Source: Mytilinidion resinicola (taxonomy: Eukaryota; Ascomycota; Dothideomycetes; Mytilinidiales; Mytilinidiaceae). From it: a stretch of DNA of 64,000 nucleotides. The DNA is taken from the NCBI RefSeq assembly GCF_010093595.1, contig NW_022985444.1:1310654-1374653 (forward strand), in the 5' to 3' direction. Each line of letters begins with the position of its first letter. Positions within the stretch are counted from its first letter, which is position 1. The notes below the pieces were generated by a model. It saw only the letters and a program-made list of their open reading frames with translations, was not told where the DNA came from and searched no databases. Both the position numbers and the translations under genes were made by a program. Of the stretch, positions 1 through 11,555 are shown in pieces.

Positions 1-214
1 GCCTTTATACTTACTGCTGAGCCCACCCGTGTTTCCCTCCCACACTCTGCCGCTCACGCTTCGTGGCCCCGTATACTTTCTAATTCTCATGCCTCCGCAA
101 TAATTTATACCGCCTTCACTGCTCCAGCCTCGACCCGCGCGCTGTTCGCCCCGCTGCCTTTTCTAGCACCGCCCCCTGACTTCGAACGCGCGCTCCGGAG
201 AGCCCTCCCTCGCC

Positions 215-1458
215 ATGCGGAAGAGCGTACTCATATTCCTGGTTACGAACATCTTCATTGTCGCCCTGCTCGTCCACAGCGTCTGGACTCTGATCACGCT
301 GCTGTTCGTCAATGGCTTCGAGGACCAGATCTCGCGCGCTGAGCTGCCCGCGCCCAACTCCACCGCAATCAGCTCGCGGCCGCAATTGATCCCCAAAATC
401 ATCCACCAGACCTACATAAACGAGAGCATACCCACACACTGGCAAGGACCTCAGCAGAGTTGTTTGGACCTCCACCCGGACTACGAGTATAAGGTTCGTA
501 GGCGCGCCAGGGGCGACCGTGGACGAAGGCTGACATCTCACAGTTGTGGACTGACAAGAAATCGCGCGAATTTATTTCTACCCAGTATGTACCCCGCCTA
601 TATCTAGGAGAGGACAGTGATACTAATTGTCTCTAGCTATCCGTGGTTTCTCGAGCCTTTCGACGGTTATGAATTCCCTATCCAGAGGGCAGACGCAATA
701 CGATACTTTGTGCTCACCCATTTTGGAGGAATTTATATTGATCTAGACGATGTATGACCTACATTAGCTCTCACTCGAGCCGTCTCTAATGAGTCTCTAG
801 GGTTGCAACCGCAGTCTTGATCCTCTTCTCGCCTACTCCGCCTGGGTCCGCCGTACCACTCCCACTGGTATCTCCAACGACGCAATGGGTGCTGTACCCC
901 ACCACCCCTTCTTCCTCAAGGCGATCGACTCTCTCCCGGATTACAACCGCAACTGGCTGCTACCCTACATCACCGTCATGGCATCCACCGGGCCTCTCTT
1001 CCTGAGTATAATCTGGCGCCATTACAACAGTGCTACACCTAGCCCCTCGGAGAACGACCGCGTCCGTGTACTATTCCCAGACGAGTATAACAACCATCCC
1101 TGGAGCTTTTTCACACATCACCGCGGTAGCAGCTGGCACGGAAACGACGTGCGATTAATTTTCTGGGTAAGTCCATCCTCTCTCATGAGCTTTACCCTGC
1201 ATTCGCTTCCTCTCCCTTAAACTCGGCTTTGAAGGATCACATGCTAATCCATAACAGATGGGGAATCACTGGGCCTTACTGACTTTCATGGGCTTCCTCG
1301 TCGGCTTCACCGTCATCTTCTTCATCTGGTGGTTCTGCAACCGCACCGTTCTCAAAGGCGGTCGCAAAACCTTCTTCCTCCCCGAAGGCATCCGCTCCGT
1401 CATCTACCGCAGCGTCAGCAGCAAGGACTACGAGCTCCTCGACCGCCATGAAGTTTAA
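215..1458 (+). CDS. SUR1: SUR1/CSH1-type inositol phosphoceramide mannosyltransferase (GT32)
   Basis: Five exons (215-493, 544-584, 637-751, 801-1166, 1258-1458) give about 333 aa. The family transfers mannose from GDP-mannose to inositol phosphoceramide in the Golgi, making MIPC. Visible signals: an N-terminal membrane anchor (residues ~5-32), the GT32 opening motif PKIIHQTYINES, WTDKKSREF, then QRADAIRYF and the DXD-type metal site IYIDLDD at the end of exon 3. GISNDAMGAVPHHPFF follows, and a second hydrophobic segment lies near the C-terminus (FMGFLVGFTVIFFIWWF). Two membrane segments around the catalytic domain match SUR1/CSH1 better than OCH1 or HOC1. The first ATG lies directly before the anchor. 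All introns have GT..AG borders, and TACTAAT-like branch sequence precedes exon 3. I infer SUR1 rather than a paralogue; the GT32 family itself is certain. Confidence 0.9.
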
Positions 1459-2224
1459 ACACGCTTAACCCCTGTATAATGCGCGCCGCGTAACGATCAA
1501 ACGACATCTATTACATTTCCTTTTTTCTCCGCTTTGTCAAAAGCATTTCCAGGTGCATGGGTGTACGTATTCGTTGGGTTCTTGTATCGGCGATGCTTGC
1601 GCGCTAGCAGCGATAAGGAGTCGTTCACGTTCAGAATACTTGCTTTACTACTATATTCGCTTCTAAGTCCATATTCTCGAGCCGAGGCCCACAATGCTTT
1701 CTCTCTTGGTCGGGCATGGCGGGTGCCGCTGTCTATATGTTTGTAGTTGCTTTTTTGCTGCCGCGCCGGCGTTCGATGTTTGTAATACGCTGTTTTCTTT
1801 AAGACGGAGAGGAGTTAGAGGCCAGCGAAATGTACGCTTGGATGGGTATAGATGGGGCTGTATACCTGTGAGGGCTTTACGTAGGTAGATAGTAGTGGCG
1901 GCTGATGGGCGAGTCCGTCTAGTAACAATCATGCTATCTCGGGCATTCTGTGTCGAAGTTCCTCAGGAGACGTGCGTGAAAGCCCTGTACATGGCCAGAT
2001 TTATGGTGTGGTCAAATGCTCAAGTTCTGCAGACAGTGTTAAGCGGCTGTGAATGACAGCTCAGATGTCAGCCCAGTTCACGGCATGTTCAAGCTAGAAT
2101 ATAGACTTTCAAGCTTCACCATTGATTTGAGCACTGCAGGTAACGGCCTCCAGCTTTCAAAATGTATATCACATGTGATACAAGTGTAGTCAATGCCGAT
2201 TCATTCAGTTCATGTTAATGTAAC
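1459..2224. other. Convergent intergenic region, no gene seen
   Basis: This lies between the 3' ends of the GT32 gene and the SARAF-like gene. Short open frames exist on both strands but none resembles a known protein or has a splice-supported extension. It probably holds two 3' UTRs. Confidence 0.6.
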
Positions 2225-3342
2225 CTATCTCCGTCTGCTAGAGCCAAAGCCAGTGCTCTCATGTCTCGTCGTCGAAGGAGCAGGACCCGACGAGCCTGAT
2301 GAGCCAGACCTGGCCGAGCTGCTCCTAGTGGAGCTGCTCTCCCCACCACCGAACCATCCGCCACCGCCACCACCACCCCGCGGCGCCGGCGGGCTCGGGG
2401 CGCTCCTCGTCGGTGGAGCTGGCTCCGTCCTCGTCGCCCTGCCCGCCGCATACCCTGCCGCCGCTCCTGCTGCAGCTCCTGTGCCAGTGCCCGTCCAGAA
2501 ACCAGGGCGCCAAGCGTTTCCCGGTTGCGGAGCGGGCTGTGGTTGAGTGTATGTTCTCGGTCGGGTATAGGTTCTATGCTGAGGCTTTGGTGAAGGGCGG
2601 TAGTCGTACGGCGGTGGTGGATCATCGTCGCCTCCTCCTCCTCCACCGCCGTAATTAGGCGTATGAGTCTCGGGTTGTCGAGTCCCTCCTCCGCGCGCGA
2701 AGAAGGCGGAGTAGATCATGTAGATGACTACGGCGCAGAATATGAGCCAGAAGAGGGCGGCGACGAAACGGGCGCCGGCGTTGTCTAGGGTGTGATTGTC
2801 TTGGGTGTGATTGTCTTCCTGTGGCTTGCCTTTCGTAGGCTCACTGAACCACCCGGGCTTCTTCTTCCCGTATTTTTCTTCGCCTTTCTCGGTGAGGATG
2901 AGGCGGTATTCGACGCCGCAGCTGCCCTTGAGGATGTAGGGGTCGTCGGGGGATTCGTAGCCCTCGCAGACGACGTCGGTGGAGCCGAGCTTGAAGTCTT
3001 CGGGGAGGGACGCGGTACAGGTCCATTGAACGTTGTCGTCGTCGTAGTCGGAGCCTGCGTTCTTGCAGCGCATCACGTCGACCTCGTAGAGGCCTTTCGC
3101 ATTGCCACCGACGCACTCAAGCTGCGGCGTGATTAGCTTGGATGAGAGGATCAGGCCGGAAGATTAGGCACCTGGGGTATAGCTGAGACACGTCGGTGGC
3201 TTGTTTCTTTGCCCTGTCGGAGGGTGAGGATTTGGACATTGGAGAGCAGGACGCTGTTGGCGGGCCTTCGAGCTCCTTCGACGGTGCCCGCTATGGTGAG
3301 GGCTGCCACCACGGCGGAGGAGAGAATGGTATGGGGACGCAT
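2225..3342 (-). CDS. SARAF-like store-operated calcium entry regulator
   Basis: Two exons (3342-3172 and 3121-2225) encode about 355 aa. Residues 1-23 form a signal peptide. The luminal domain contains VLLSNVQILTL, PQ-LECVGG across the intron, VMRCKNAGSD, VQWTCTASLP, VVCEGYESPDDPYILKGSCG and VEYRL, the conserved cysteine-rich core of SARAF/TMEM66. One transmembrane helix follows (FVAALFWLIFCAVVIYMIY). The long cytosolic tail is rich in Gly, Pro, Tyr and Ser, with poly-Gly runs and an APSTTRHESTGFGSSRRR end. In animals SARAF sits in the ER membrane and slows STIM/Orai calcium entry. Fungi lack clear STIM/Orai, so the fungal role is unsettled. It is divergent from PBN1, with 270 bp between start codons. 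Confidence 0.9.
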
Positions 3343-3612
3343 GGTCGCTGTCAGTGCTGGTATAGCAAGCTGGCAGAGAATGGGGAGAGGCTACATGTGC
3401 GGCGGCGAAGAGTGAAAGGACACGGTGGTCCTTCCTGCCGTGGATATCCAGCTCAGGCAACAACGTGGAAAGAGCTGTCAAGTGGCGCAGTGCTCGGCCT
3501 TCGTCATTTTCGTAATTTTCGGCCTGAGGCAGCTAGCGCCGAAGTACAAAACACATCAGAACAGCAACTCCAAACTTCCATCCAGGCTCCATCAATCATA
3601 ATACTGTTCAAG
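3343..3612. promoter_or_regulatory. Shared promoter region of SARAF-like gene and PBN1
   Basis: 270 bp separate two divergent start codons (3342 minus, 3613 plus). The plus-strand frame is open upstream of 3613, but similarity to PBN1 begins only at the ATG at 3613. No specific binding site could be assigned. Confidence 0.45.
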
Positions 3613-5390
3613 ATGAAGCAGAGAACAACATATATCGTCTGCAACCCGGATGAATTCAACCCTGACAAGCTCCATGTGTTCGATGACTCGTTCAGTTTGG
3701 TCTCTGTTGACGCTGCAAAGGAGCATAGGTTGACGTTTAGCTTGTCTGAACTACCTCAAGAGGTATGACTGAGGCTGGGTGTTCGTGAATATTATATTAA
3801 CCTAGCCTTGTTCAGCTGTACCGAGTACTAAGACAGTGTCATGAGCTTCACATTCGCTGGGCATCGGAACAGCCTTACTCTACAATCCCGCCTTTCGTTT
3901 CCCATATATCCCCAGGGCTTCATGCCTTCTTTACCCCTCAGAAAGACAGGTCTCCGTACGGTTTTTTTTTTTTTGACCAAATTAAGTCACTTTGTCGTTT
4001 GATTTGCTTGGACACTTATATTTCTACGTAGAGAGTTGCTCTGCCCCTCCCTCAAAAAGATCTTCGGTGACAACCTTGAATGTGAAAGTCCGAAGGTAAC
4101 TTTCGTCTTCTTTGATTTATATTCCTAGCATATACTCAGACTCGATAGGAAACATTCGTCAATATGCCGATCCTCTCCGAACGCTTCTCATCTTCATCAA
4201 CGTCGCAGTATTATCAGCTTCTTCCCTCGCTGGACGATTTAGTCACGTATATTCAACAAAGTCTATGTCCAAAATCCAACTCCAAATGCCAGCAACAAGC
4301 GTCTACTCTGGGCTCAGCTACTTATGTAGACTTCGACTACGACACCATCTCTCACGCTCTCATTTTAAACGCATTCTGGGCACGGGAGCCAAGTGAAGGA
4401 AGCTGGACGGAATCAATCTCTCTCCAAAAGGAAGGAGACACGATAGAAGTGGGTGTGCTCACCTCCGAAAAGGCCGTGGATAAAGAGGACCTTGCTTTCA
4501 GTGGCTTTTTGACCGTCGTGGGAGAGGACTCAAAACCTAGTACGTCTAATCACTCATGTTGGACTGCATTCCTTCTTACTGACTCTCCTCTCGCAGAGCC
4601 AACCCGCTTCCAATTTCCCTCCCGGCATCATCCACTTCCGCAATCTACCTCATCAACTCCACTCATCTATACGACCTCCTTCAAGCAACCAACTGGCCTC
4701 CACCCCTCTCTCGCTCTCACCTTCCCCGCTTCGTCTCTCACACCTCCCGACGAAACCTGCGCTTTACACACATACCTCACTCTCCCCTCCTTCCTCTTCA
4801 TCGACAAATACCAACTCTCCGACCCCCTCTTCCTCGCCTCGCTTAACCTCGTCTTCCTCCGCTCTATAAGCGGCGCCACGGACCTCGAAGCCCCAGACTG
4901 GGTTATTTCGCAATGGGGTTCAGCCGCGCTTCTCGAGCTCGCCATTCCGCCTCAGCACAACGGGACCCCACAGAGCGGCGACTGGGAGGTCTCCATCCCC
5001 CTCCACCTCCGCTACCTACCTCCGAACCACAACAAGAGCGGCCTCGAGTCGTCCACGGCACCGTGGCCCGTTGTGTTCTGGGCGTGTCGCGCGGAGGAGG
5101 GGTCGAAGATGGCGGTGAATCCGTTTGACAGGGTGAATTTGGGGTATGATGGGCTTTTTGGGCCCAAGACGATGTTTTATCACGTACCGCCTACCGATGT
5201 GGGTGGGTTGGTGGAGCGGATTGAGGTGCCGGTGTTGGATTTGGACCGCGCCGGGTACGTGGAGTGGGGGACTGTAGTGGCGGTTGTGCTGGGAGTTGCG
5301 TGGGTTTGTTGGAGGTTGGGAGTTGTTGTGTGGAGGGATTACAAAGAGGGCGCGACGGGCGTGGAGAAGGAGGCAAAGAAGAAGCAGTGA
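3613..5390 (+). CDS. PBN1: PBN1/PIG-X subunit of GPI mannosyltransferase I
   Basis: Five exons (3613-3762, 3816-3949, 4032-4095, 4149-4539, 4597-5390) give about 510 aa. PBN1 is the ER-membrane partner that stabilises GPI14, which adds the first mannose to GPI precursors. Diagnostic stretches are the N-terminal TYIVCNPDEFNP, ELYRVLRQCHELHIRW across the first intron, PILSERFSSSS, QYYQLLPSL, ISHALILNAFW, RHHPLPQ, CALHTYLTLPSFLFIDKYQ, SGATDLEAPDW, LHLRYLPP, PWPVVFWAC and NPFDRVNLGYDGLFG. A single C-terminal transmembrane helix (VVAVVLGVAWVCWRLGVVV) and a short Lys-rich tail complete it. Intron 2 carries a T14 tract. The fourth intron (4540-4596, 57 nt) keeps the frame whether or not it is removed. 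The model fits the family length and topology. Confidence 0.9.
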
Positions 5391-5511
5391 TAGGATAGGC
5401 CGTAGATCGAATCATACTGTATGTTGATCTAATTCGGTTTGTTTGCCATCCAAATACCAATCTCATTCAGCGATATTCCAGTCTCTGACTCAAACTTTCC
5501 TCCAATGGTCT

Positions 5512-7502
5512 CTAGTTTTGAGGCCGAGCAAAGCCATTGAAAAATCTATCTATCTCGTCATAGTCTTCTAGGCTAATTACCATCGAGATATCTAATAAAT
5601 TGGTTAGTATAGGTATCTCAAGCTGATATTGATAAACATACATTGATCAGGACGCACGATCGCCAGAGCGCCTTTCTGCACGTCCACACCATACGCCTCG
5701 TAAGCTTTCCCGTGGCCAGAATTGTAGCTCTCATCGTCGATAAAGATCTTGTGCAAGTCTGTGTTAACATGTCAGCGATCAAAGACTCCGATACTTCGAA
5801 ACATCAGTAGAAACTAACCCCGTACTCCCCATGGACTAGTCACAGGCTGAAAGTAAGATGGGATGTGTTCTTGCTCAATCTCGGCTCGTGCTCCATGCAA
5901 GACGACCACCGGATCGATGAAGCTGTCGATATCATCCCCTTCGCGGGTGAATTTCTGGACAAGGCCTTTTTGAGACGAAAGGAACTTCGCAAGCTGTTAC
6001 GCGTGAGCATACTTTCCGACAGGGAGAAAGACTCCCTACTTACGCTATCTAATTTCTTAGCTGAATTCAAATCTCTGATGTCGCCCGCAAAAATGACAAG
6101 GCGCCATCGACCATCCGAAGGCAGTGCCCGCTGCAATTGCATCGCTCGGGCGTCACATAATCTCACAACTTGGGCGCTCGGGAATCTCATACCCACGTGA
6201 AGATTCACTGCGAGGTCCGGCTTACTCCGTGCAGCAAAAGTGATTTCAGAGTCGTTGTATTTCGCGGTTATCCCCGCTGTGAAGGGTCCCGTCGCGACGA
6301 ACTGTCGGACAACCAAGTTCGCATTCGTTTGGTCTTCATGTTTCACCTCTTGTGAGAAGAGCTTCATGAAGTTGCGGTCGAAATCAATGAGATCCGATGC
6401 GACCTTCTGCCGCTCTAGGCTGTACGTTTTAAGGAGGTCAGGAGATGCCCTTCCATTGAGTACAGCTGCAAGCTTCCAACCGATGTTATAACCATCCTGA
6501 AGGCTAACGTTCATTCCCTGCCCGGCCTTAGGAGCATGAGTGTGGCAGGCGTCGCCAGTGAGGAAAACTCGATCGTCTTTAGAGAAATGGTCGACTAGTC
6601 GTTGACCGATGGAGTACGCTGACCACCAGTACGTATCCGCGAACTCCATATCGTAGCCCTGGAAGATTCGGCGAGCAGTGTCATGGACGTCCTCGAGTTT
6701 GACGTTCTTGGCTATCCTCCCGTCGGGGAGCTTTACGTAGAATCGTACGAGCGAGCCGCCTTCTCGTGGGATTATTAGTAAGTTACCATGGTCGGAGTAG
6801 AGGAGAGCCTTCTTCCTGATATCAGGGAAGTTAGTTCTTGGGTATATGTCCATGACGCCCCACACAGCATCTGTGCTGTCACCGATCATCTTGTATCCAA
6901 GGGATCGTCGAACGGTACTATGTGCACCATCACAGCCCTGGCTGCCGGTCAGGTTATGCGACTAAACTGGAATGTTTGGCAGTGCTCACAAGAACGTATT
7001 TGGCTTCAAATATTTCTGTCTTTCCATCTTTTTCAGTAGTGACAGTGACCGGATATTCATCCTTCGTAGACGTCTTTGCGCTATCAATCCGAACCTCTTT
7101 AACCTCATACCCATACTCAACATCCTGCCCATTCGAACGCGCCATAAGATCCAACAGGATACCATTGAGACGTGCTTGGTTGAGAATAACATGTGGTTGA
7201 TGGGAGATTCCAGGAGCTGTATCAGCCGTGCGGCCGGTGCGAGTGATACTACCTTTCCCATTCGACTCCCAGAAAACAACCTCTAGCACATGGTAAGCGT
7301 CCCTGAGAAGGTCTTCGGCGACCCCAAAGCTTTCAAATATTTCCACAGTGCGACACTGAACTCCATCTGCCTGTCCTCTCGTCATCCGCTCGGAGCGCTT
7401 GTCGAGGATCTTGAAATTGATGCCGGACCGTGCAAGCCATAGTGCTGCACATAGGCCTGCCGACCCGCTACCGCAGATCAAAACGTCGACTCGTTGGACC
7501 AT
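5512..7502 (-). CDS. Phenol 2-monooxygenase-like FAD-dependent aromatic hydroxylase
   Basis: Five exons (7502-6990, 6937-6044, 5993-5819, 5758-5642, 5591-5512) give about 592 aa. The fold is the group A flavoprotein hydroxylase. The N-terminal Rossmann motif is GSGSAGL, the DG motif spans the first intron (GCDGAHSTVRR), and the GD motif for FAD ribityl binding is FLTGDACHTHAPKAGQGMN. The C-terminal third, ending YGVDVQKGALAIVRPDQ and ISLEDYDEIDRFF, is the thioredoxin-like domain of phenol hydroxylases (PF07976 type). Members use NADPH and O2 to ortho-hydroxylate phenolic substrates; the substrate here cannot be read from sequence. The gene is convergent with PBN1 (121 bp between stops) and has no obvious pathway neighbour. 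The cofactor motifs are intact, so it is probably functional. Confidence 0.9.
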
Positions 7503-8234
7503 ATTGATGTGCAGGTCTGGTTGTCTTCAAAGAGATTCTTCCTGAAAGTGGAGGACATGTGTGACTGTTCGATGGGGAAGCCTAGCAACTGAAAATCAAA
7601 CAAATCATGGGTAGATATACTTGGGATGAAAATATGTCCTACTTAAGTTGTGCAAGACGTACAGTGGCATTCGGCGGTAGGAGAGAGTAAGCAAAGGAAT
7701 AATGTATTGCGGGACGGTGGGACAAGTTACACGTAACATGCTTCCCAAGCCATTTTCCAAGAAACTAGTTGCTCTTATAGGTAACGAACTGTTTGTGGGG
7801 AAGCTTAATGGATGGAGGTCGGCATAAACTAGGTGTCGGAGTGAGTTTCGGGATAGACTCGTGGTCGGACTTGGGAGGAGAAGCGGTGCCGTGCTTCACA
7901 ATTAGCAGTTTGATTGGTCGCCCAGGTTGCATAAGTGGCTTGGAATTCCGTCGGCTGTGAAAGCGGCATGTCAAAATAGTCGGAGCCTTTGTCTACATTT
8001 TCGAATAGCTGATATAGTATACTTCCGAAAAGCCCTCTTCCCTATCACATTGCCGGGAGAGTAAGAATAGGTTCCATGGATTCCATGCCTGGATCGGTGA
8101 GAACGTCAAGCAGACGCCGATTCAGACTTGCTCTTTGGCTTGAAGTAATCACTCAAACCACTGCTAAGATAGCTATAGCCCTGAAGCGAATTCAGTGATC
8201 ATCTCGTCCCAAGTAATGCCGGCGAGTGCTTCTT
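7503..8234. other. Tandem intergenic region, no gene seen
   Basis: This is the upstream region of the flavoprotein hydroxylase and the 3' flank of HIS6, which are on the same strand in the order HIS6 then hydroxylase. Only short, unrecognised frames occur. Confidence 0.55.
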
Positions 8235-9185
8235 TCATGCCTTTTCTTGGTCCTGGTTCCACTTCACACAGTCCTCGAAAGTGACTCCGCTTCCTCCAAA
8301 GATATCTAAGGCGCTTCCAATTGTCAGATCTACCTTCCCATCACTGAGCTTCTTGACTAGTTCCAAGTCATCCAGATTCCTCCCTCCGCCAGCATATGTC
8401 ACTGGAATGGAGCACCACTCAGCAAGCTTCTGGACCAGCTCGTGGTCGATGCCCGCTTGGAGGCCTTCGTTATCGGCAGCGTGGATGAGGAATTCGCAGC
8501 AATATGGTTCTAGGAGGGAGATAGACTCTGGATAAAATGTTAAATGGAAACTCTCCGCCCTAACCCTGAGGTTCATTTTACCTTGATTCAGCTCCATATC
8601 CGTGATTGTCTGCCATTTGTTCATAGCCACAAACCACTTCTCACCCTTCCTCCTACAGCTCAGATCGATGACGAGCTTCTCCTTATTGTCTCCGAAAGCT
8701 TTGAGGACTGATTGAAGGCGCGGAAGTGAAAATGTGCCGTTGGGGAAGAGGAAGGAGGTTATGATCACCTACTACGCGACTTATTAGCTCTAGACTTCAA
8801 GATAAGCGGCCTTATTATCCAATTATCACCCAAATATTTCCTTGCTGCCTCGATGAGAGAAAAGACCTGTATAGACCCTCACCTTCTCAGCCCCAGCTTT
8901 CACCCATTCCGCAGCATTCGTATCATCAATCCCACCCCCAACCTGCAACCCATCTCTCCAGCTCTCCAGCGCCTCTTTCGCAGCTTCCTGGTTCCCCGGG
9001 CCTAGCATTATGACGTGCGCACCACTGAGATCATTCTCCTTGTATAGCTGCGCAAAGTGCCTCGCCGGTAGCTTCGAGACGTAGTTCGTTTTGAGGGAAT
9101 CGGGCAGGCTGGAGGAGAGAGTGCCGCCCACGATTTGCTTCACGGAGCCTGCATGCAAATCAATGCAGGGACGGAAGCGTGTCAT
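8235..9185 (-). CDS. HIS6: HIS6: ProFAR isomerase, histidine biosynthesis
   Basis: Three exons (9185-8883, 8768-8582, 8527-8235) give about 260 aa, matching yeast His6 (261 aa). The enzyme isomerises the ProFAR aminoaldose to the ketose PRFAR, the fourth step of histidine synthesis, in a TIM barrel. Visible landmarks are [18 protein letters not shown] at the N-terminus with the catalytic Asp, [31 protein letters not shown] with the second catalytic Asp region, [15 protein letters not shown] and [14 protein letters not shown]. An in-frame ATG lies farther upstream at 9344, but homology starts at MTRFRP (9185), and the extension would run to the start of IMP3. The second intron (54 nt) is frame-neutral, so an unspliced form would add 18 residues. 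Confidence 0.94.
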
Positions 9186-9350
9186 GGTGGATGTGCAATT
9201 GAGGTTTGGAGGAAAGTTGAAGCTTGGTGGGGAACCCTGGAAATGTGAATGAAATGCGGCGGCTTGGCAACGCCGAAAAAAGTTCGAGGTCCCCGCAACT
9301 TCACCTCCATCGCTTCTTTGCGACATATCCACCACAACTGTCAAGTCACC
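9186..9350. promoter_or_regulatory. Bidirectional HIS6/IMP3 promoter
   Basis: Only 165 bp separate the two divergent start codons. I looked for a CPC1/Gcn4 site (TGASTCA) expected near an amino-acid gene and saw no clear copy. Confidence 0.5.
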
Positions 9351-10029
9351 ATGGTTCGAGTGAGTATCTTGTAAATGGAGAGCCCTTCAGCATCTACTAA
9401 ACGCCCTCTAGAAACTCAAGCATCATGAGCAAAAGCTCCTCCGAAAAGTCGACTTCACAACCTACAAGAGCGACAATAACCACCGCGAGCACCAGATCAT
9501 CCGCCGCTATGCGATCCAGAAGCCCACAGACTACCAGAAATACAATAGCATCGCCGGATCGCTGAAACAGCTAGCACACCGACTCGCCGCTCTAGACCCC
9601 GCAGACGCCTTCAGACGAAAGCATGAGGATCTACTATTAGAAAAGCTCTTCGACATGGGCATCCTTGGCACCGGCGGTGGCGGTCGCGGCAAACTCAGCG
9701 ACGTGGAGCATAAAGTCACAGTCTCAGCCTTCGCCCGTCGGCGGCTAGGCGTGGTGATGACACGGCTGCGCATGGCGGATACGTTACAAGCCGCTATCAA
9801 ATTCATAGAGCAGGGTCATGTGAGGGTGGCGACGGAGGTTGTGACGGATCCGGCGTTTTTGGTGACGAGGTATGTGGACTTTAAGAGCAGGCTTTGTGTC
9901 TTATCTGTTACTGATCTGTGCTATAGGAATATGGAAGACTTTGTGACTTGGGTGGATTCGTCGAAGATCAAGAGGAATATCATGAAGTATCGGGACAAAC
10001 TGGACGACTTCGATCTTGCGATGCTGTAA
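9351..10029 (+). CDS. IMP3: IMP3: U3 snoRNP protein, 18S rRNA processing
   Basis: Three exons (9351-9359, 9412-9869, 9927-10029) encode about 189 aa; the yeast protein is 183 aa. The first exon is only MVR, and splicing yields the family start [18 protein letters not shown]. The body includes [27 protein letters not shown] and [12 protein letters not shown] uS4-type S4 RNA-binding domain follows ([33 protein letters not shown], then TDPAFLVTR), and the end is [19 protein letters not shown]. Imp3 joins the U3 snoRNA to the pre-rRNA in the nucleolar SSU processome. The nine-base first exon would be missed by a simple ORF search. It is divergent from HIS6 and convergent with BET5. Confidence 0.95.
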
Positions 10030-10510
10030 GGGTGGTCGTGGGTTTCAAACTTGTTTTGGCATAGCATTTGAAGGCGTTTCAAAGAGGGATAGAACTTGGG
10101 ATCTTACGGCGTGGAGTTCGGTTGGGAGAACAGAGATTCATAGCCTCATAGTAAGGACGATTTCGCGTCTCTGGGATTAGATACCATGATCGACAGGTGG
10201 CTCATACCCCTGAGTACCTCCACAGTCATATATACACGACCCGATTTCTCGAAACAGCGTCCTGCATCCCCTTGAGAGTGACGACTTGTTGTCTCTAGCC
10301 CCGTCTACTACGCTAACGCTTATAGTACCGACTCCTTCCTGTGAGCTCGTCTCCAGGAGGCATGATAATTGAGAGGGAGCATGAAAATACTCCTGACAAG
10401 ACTTGGGTGGCTTGTTCTCGCTCTCTTACTTGACAGGCACGGGATTACTGGAGCTACGCGGTGCTGTTGGGGCAGACTACGGCATAATATAAAACCTAGG
10501 ATCAAGCTGA
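10030..10510. other. Convergent intergenic region, no gene seen
   Basis: This lies between the IMP3 and BET5 3' ends. No recognisable coding or RNA feature was found. Confidence 0.55.
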
Positions 10511-11126
10511 TCAAGTCGGGAGGACTACTCTCTCCTGTCAGTGTTGTCAGCATGCTGCCTATTGGCCAATCTCGAAGACGTCTACTTACGACGAAGGCGT
10601 CCAGTCCCTGCTCAAACATCACGTTTGCTACGCCAATACCTCCGGGATGCTCGACGGGCGAGAGCGGGTTCTTGACCACATATTCGACATAGAGAAGTGC
10701 CCATATCTGATGCAGCGCTGAACGTTGGGTCTTGGCGCCGTGGTCGGTGAGCATGACAAACTTCAGCCGCGTGGGAGTCTCGTAGTAGTGGAGTTTGTAT
10801 TCGCCGGTGCGGTAGCAGAGGAAGGAGTCGTCTTCGCCGCCGAGTTTCTGGGCCATGTTGCGGAGGGAGAAGACCAGGCCGAAGATGAGCTTCGCGTCGT
10901 CTTCTTTGGAGAGGGCCTTGCGCGTGGCCGGCGCGACATCGCCATTGCTCGTGATGCTGACGCCGGACTGCGGTCGCGCGCTTTTGGTGCTGGAGGATAT
11001 GGGCCGGGTGTTCCATTTGCGACTGTATATGCACTCGGCTGGGATCTGTCAGTGCTACTGCAGGAGGCCGATTGGTGCGCCGAGCTTACTGTGCCGGTCG
11101 AATATGTAGAAGGAGTAGAGAATCAT
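10511..11126 (-). CDS. BET5: BET5/TRAPPC1 subunit of TRAPP
   Basis: Three exons (11126-11090, 11038-10590, 10534-10511) give about 169 aa, close to yeast Bet5 (159 aa). The longin-like start MILYSFYIFDRH is followed across intron 1 by TECIYSRKWN. Then come LIFGLVFSLRNMAQKL, DSFLCYRTGEYKLHYYETPT, LKFVMLTD, LHQIWALLYVEYVVKNP and FEQGLDAFV. TRAPP is the Rab/Ypt1 exchange factor that tethers ER-to-Golgi vesicles. Fungal Bet5 carries a low-complexity insert after the first strands, seen here around residues 22-50. The last eight-codon exon (ERVVLPT) differs from what I would expect for the family end, so the terminal splice site is the least certain part of the model. Confidence 0.88.
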
Positions 11127-11555
11127 GGCTGCTGTCAGTACGCAATGCAAGGGGCGTGTGCGCAAAGGGTCGTGGTGGTATCGGAGCGCAAGCCTGAGGA
11201 CAGCAGGTGGTGGAGAACTGGGTGAAGTGCTACGAAAGTGTAGCCACTCAGCAAGCAGCACGTGAAAGCGGCACGTGAAAGCGAGAACAACCTTGGAGTC
11301 AACCTTGCAGGTGCTGCCAATAGTCGACGCCTGAGGCTGACGCGATTTATTGGCAGCAATAATTCCCTACTGACCGGTTTCCCCTCCGTCGACGGTCCAA
11401 TTTCTCGCAGGCCGCCAGAGCCTCTGAATATTCTACAAACGTATCCTCTGCTTTCAAGCACGTCCTCTCCGACTTTCCACCCCGCCGAGACCGCTCCGCC
11501 CTTGCTTCCGCCGCTCCTCTGCGTCTAGCTCTTCAGGGTTGACCCTATCGCTGCA
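11127..11555. promoter_or_regulatory. Divergent promoter region of BET5 and the CaMKK-like kinase
   Basis: 429 bp separate two divergent starts. The stretch is pyrimidine-rich on the plus strand toward the kinase start, typical of fungal promoters. No individual site was identified. Confidence 0.4.

Noticed and set aside
6788..7286. Plus-strand frames across the flavoprotein hydroxylase
   Set aside because: They are antisense to exons with clear FAD motifs.
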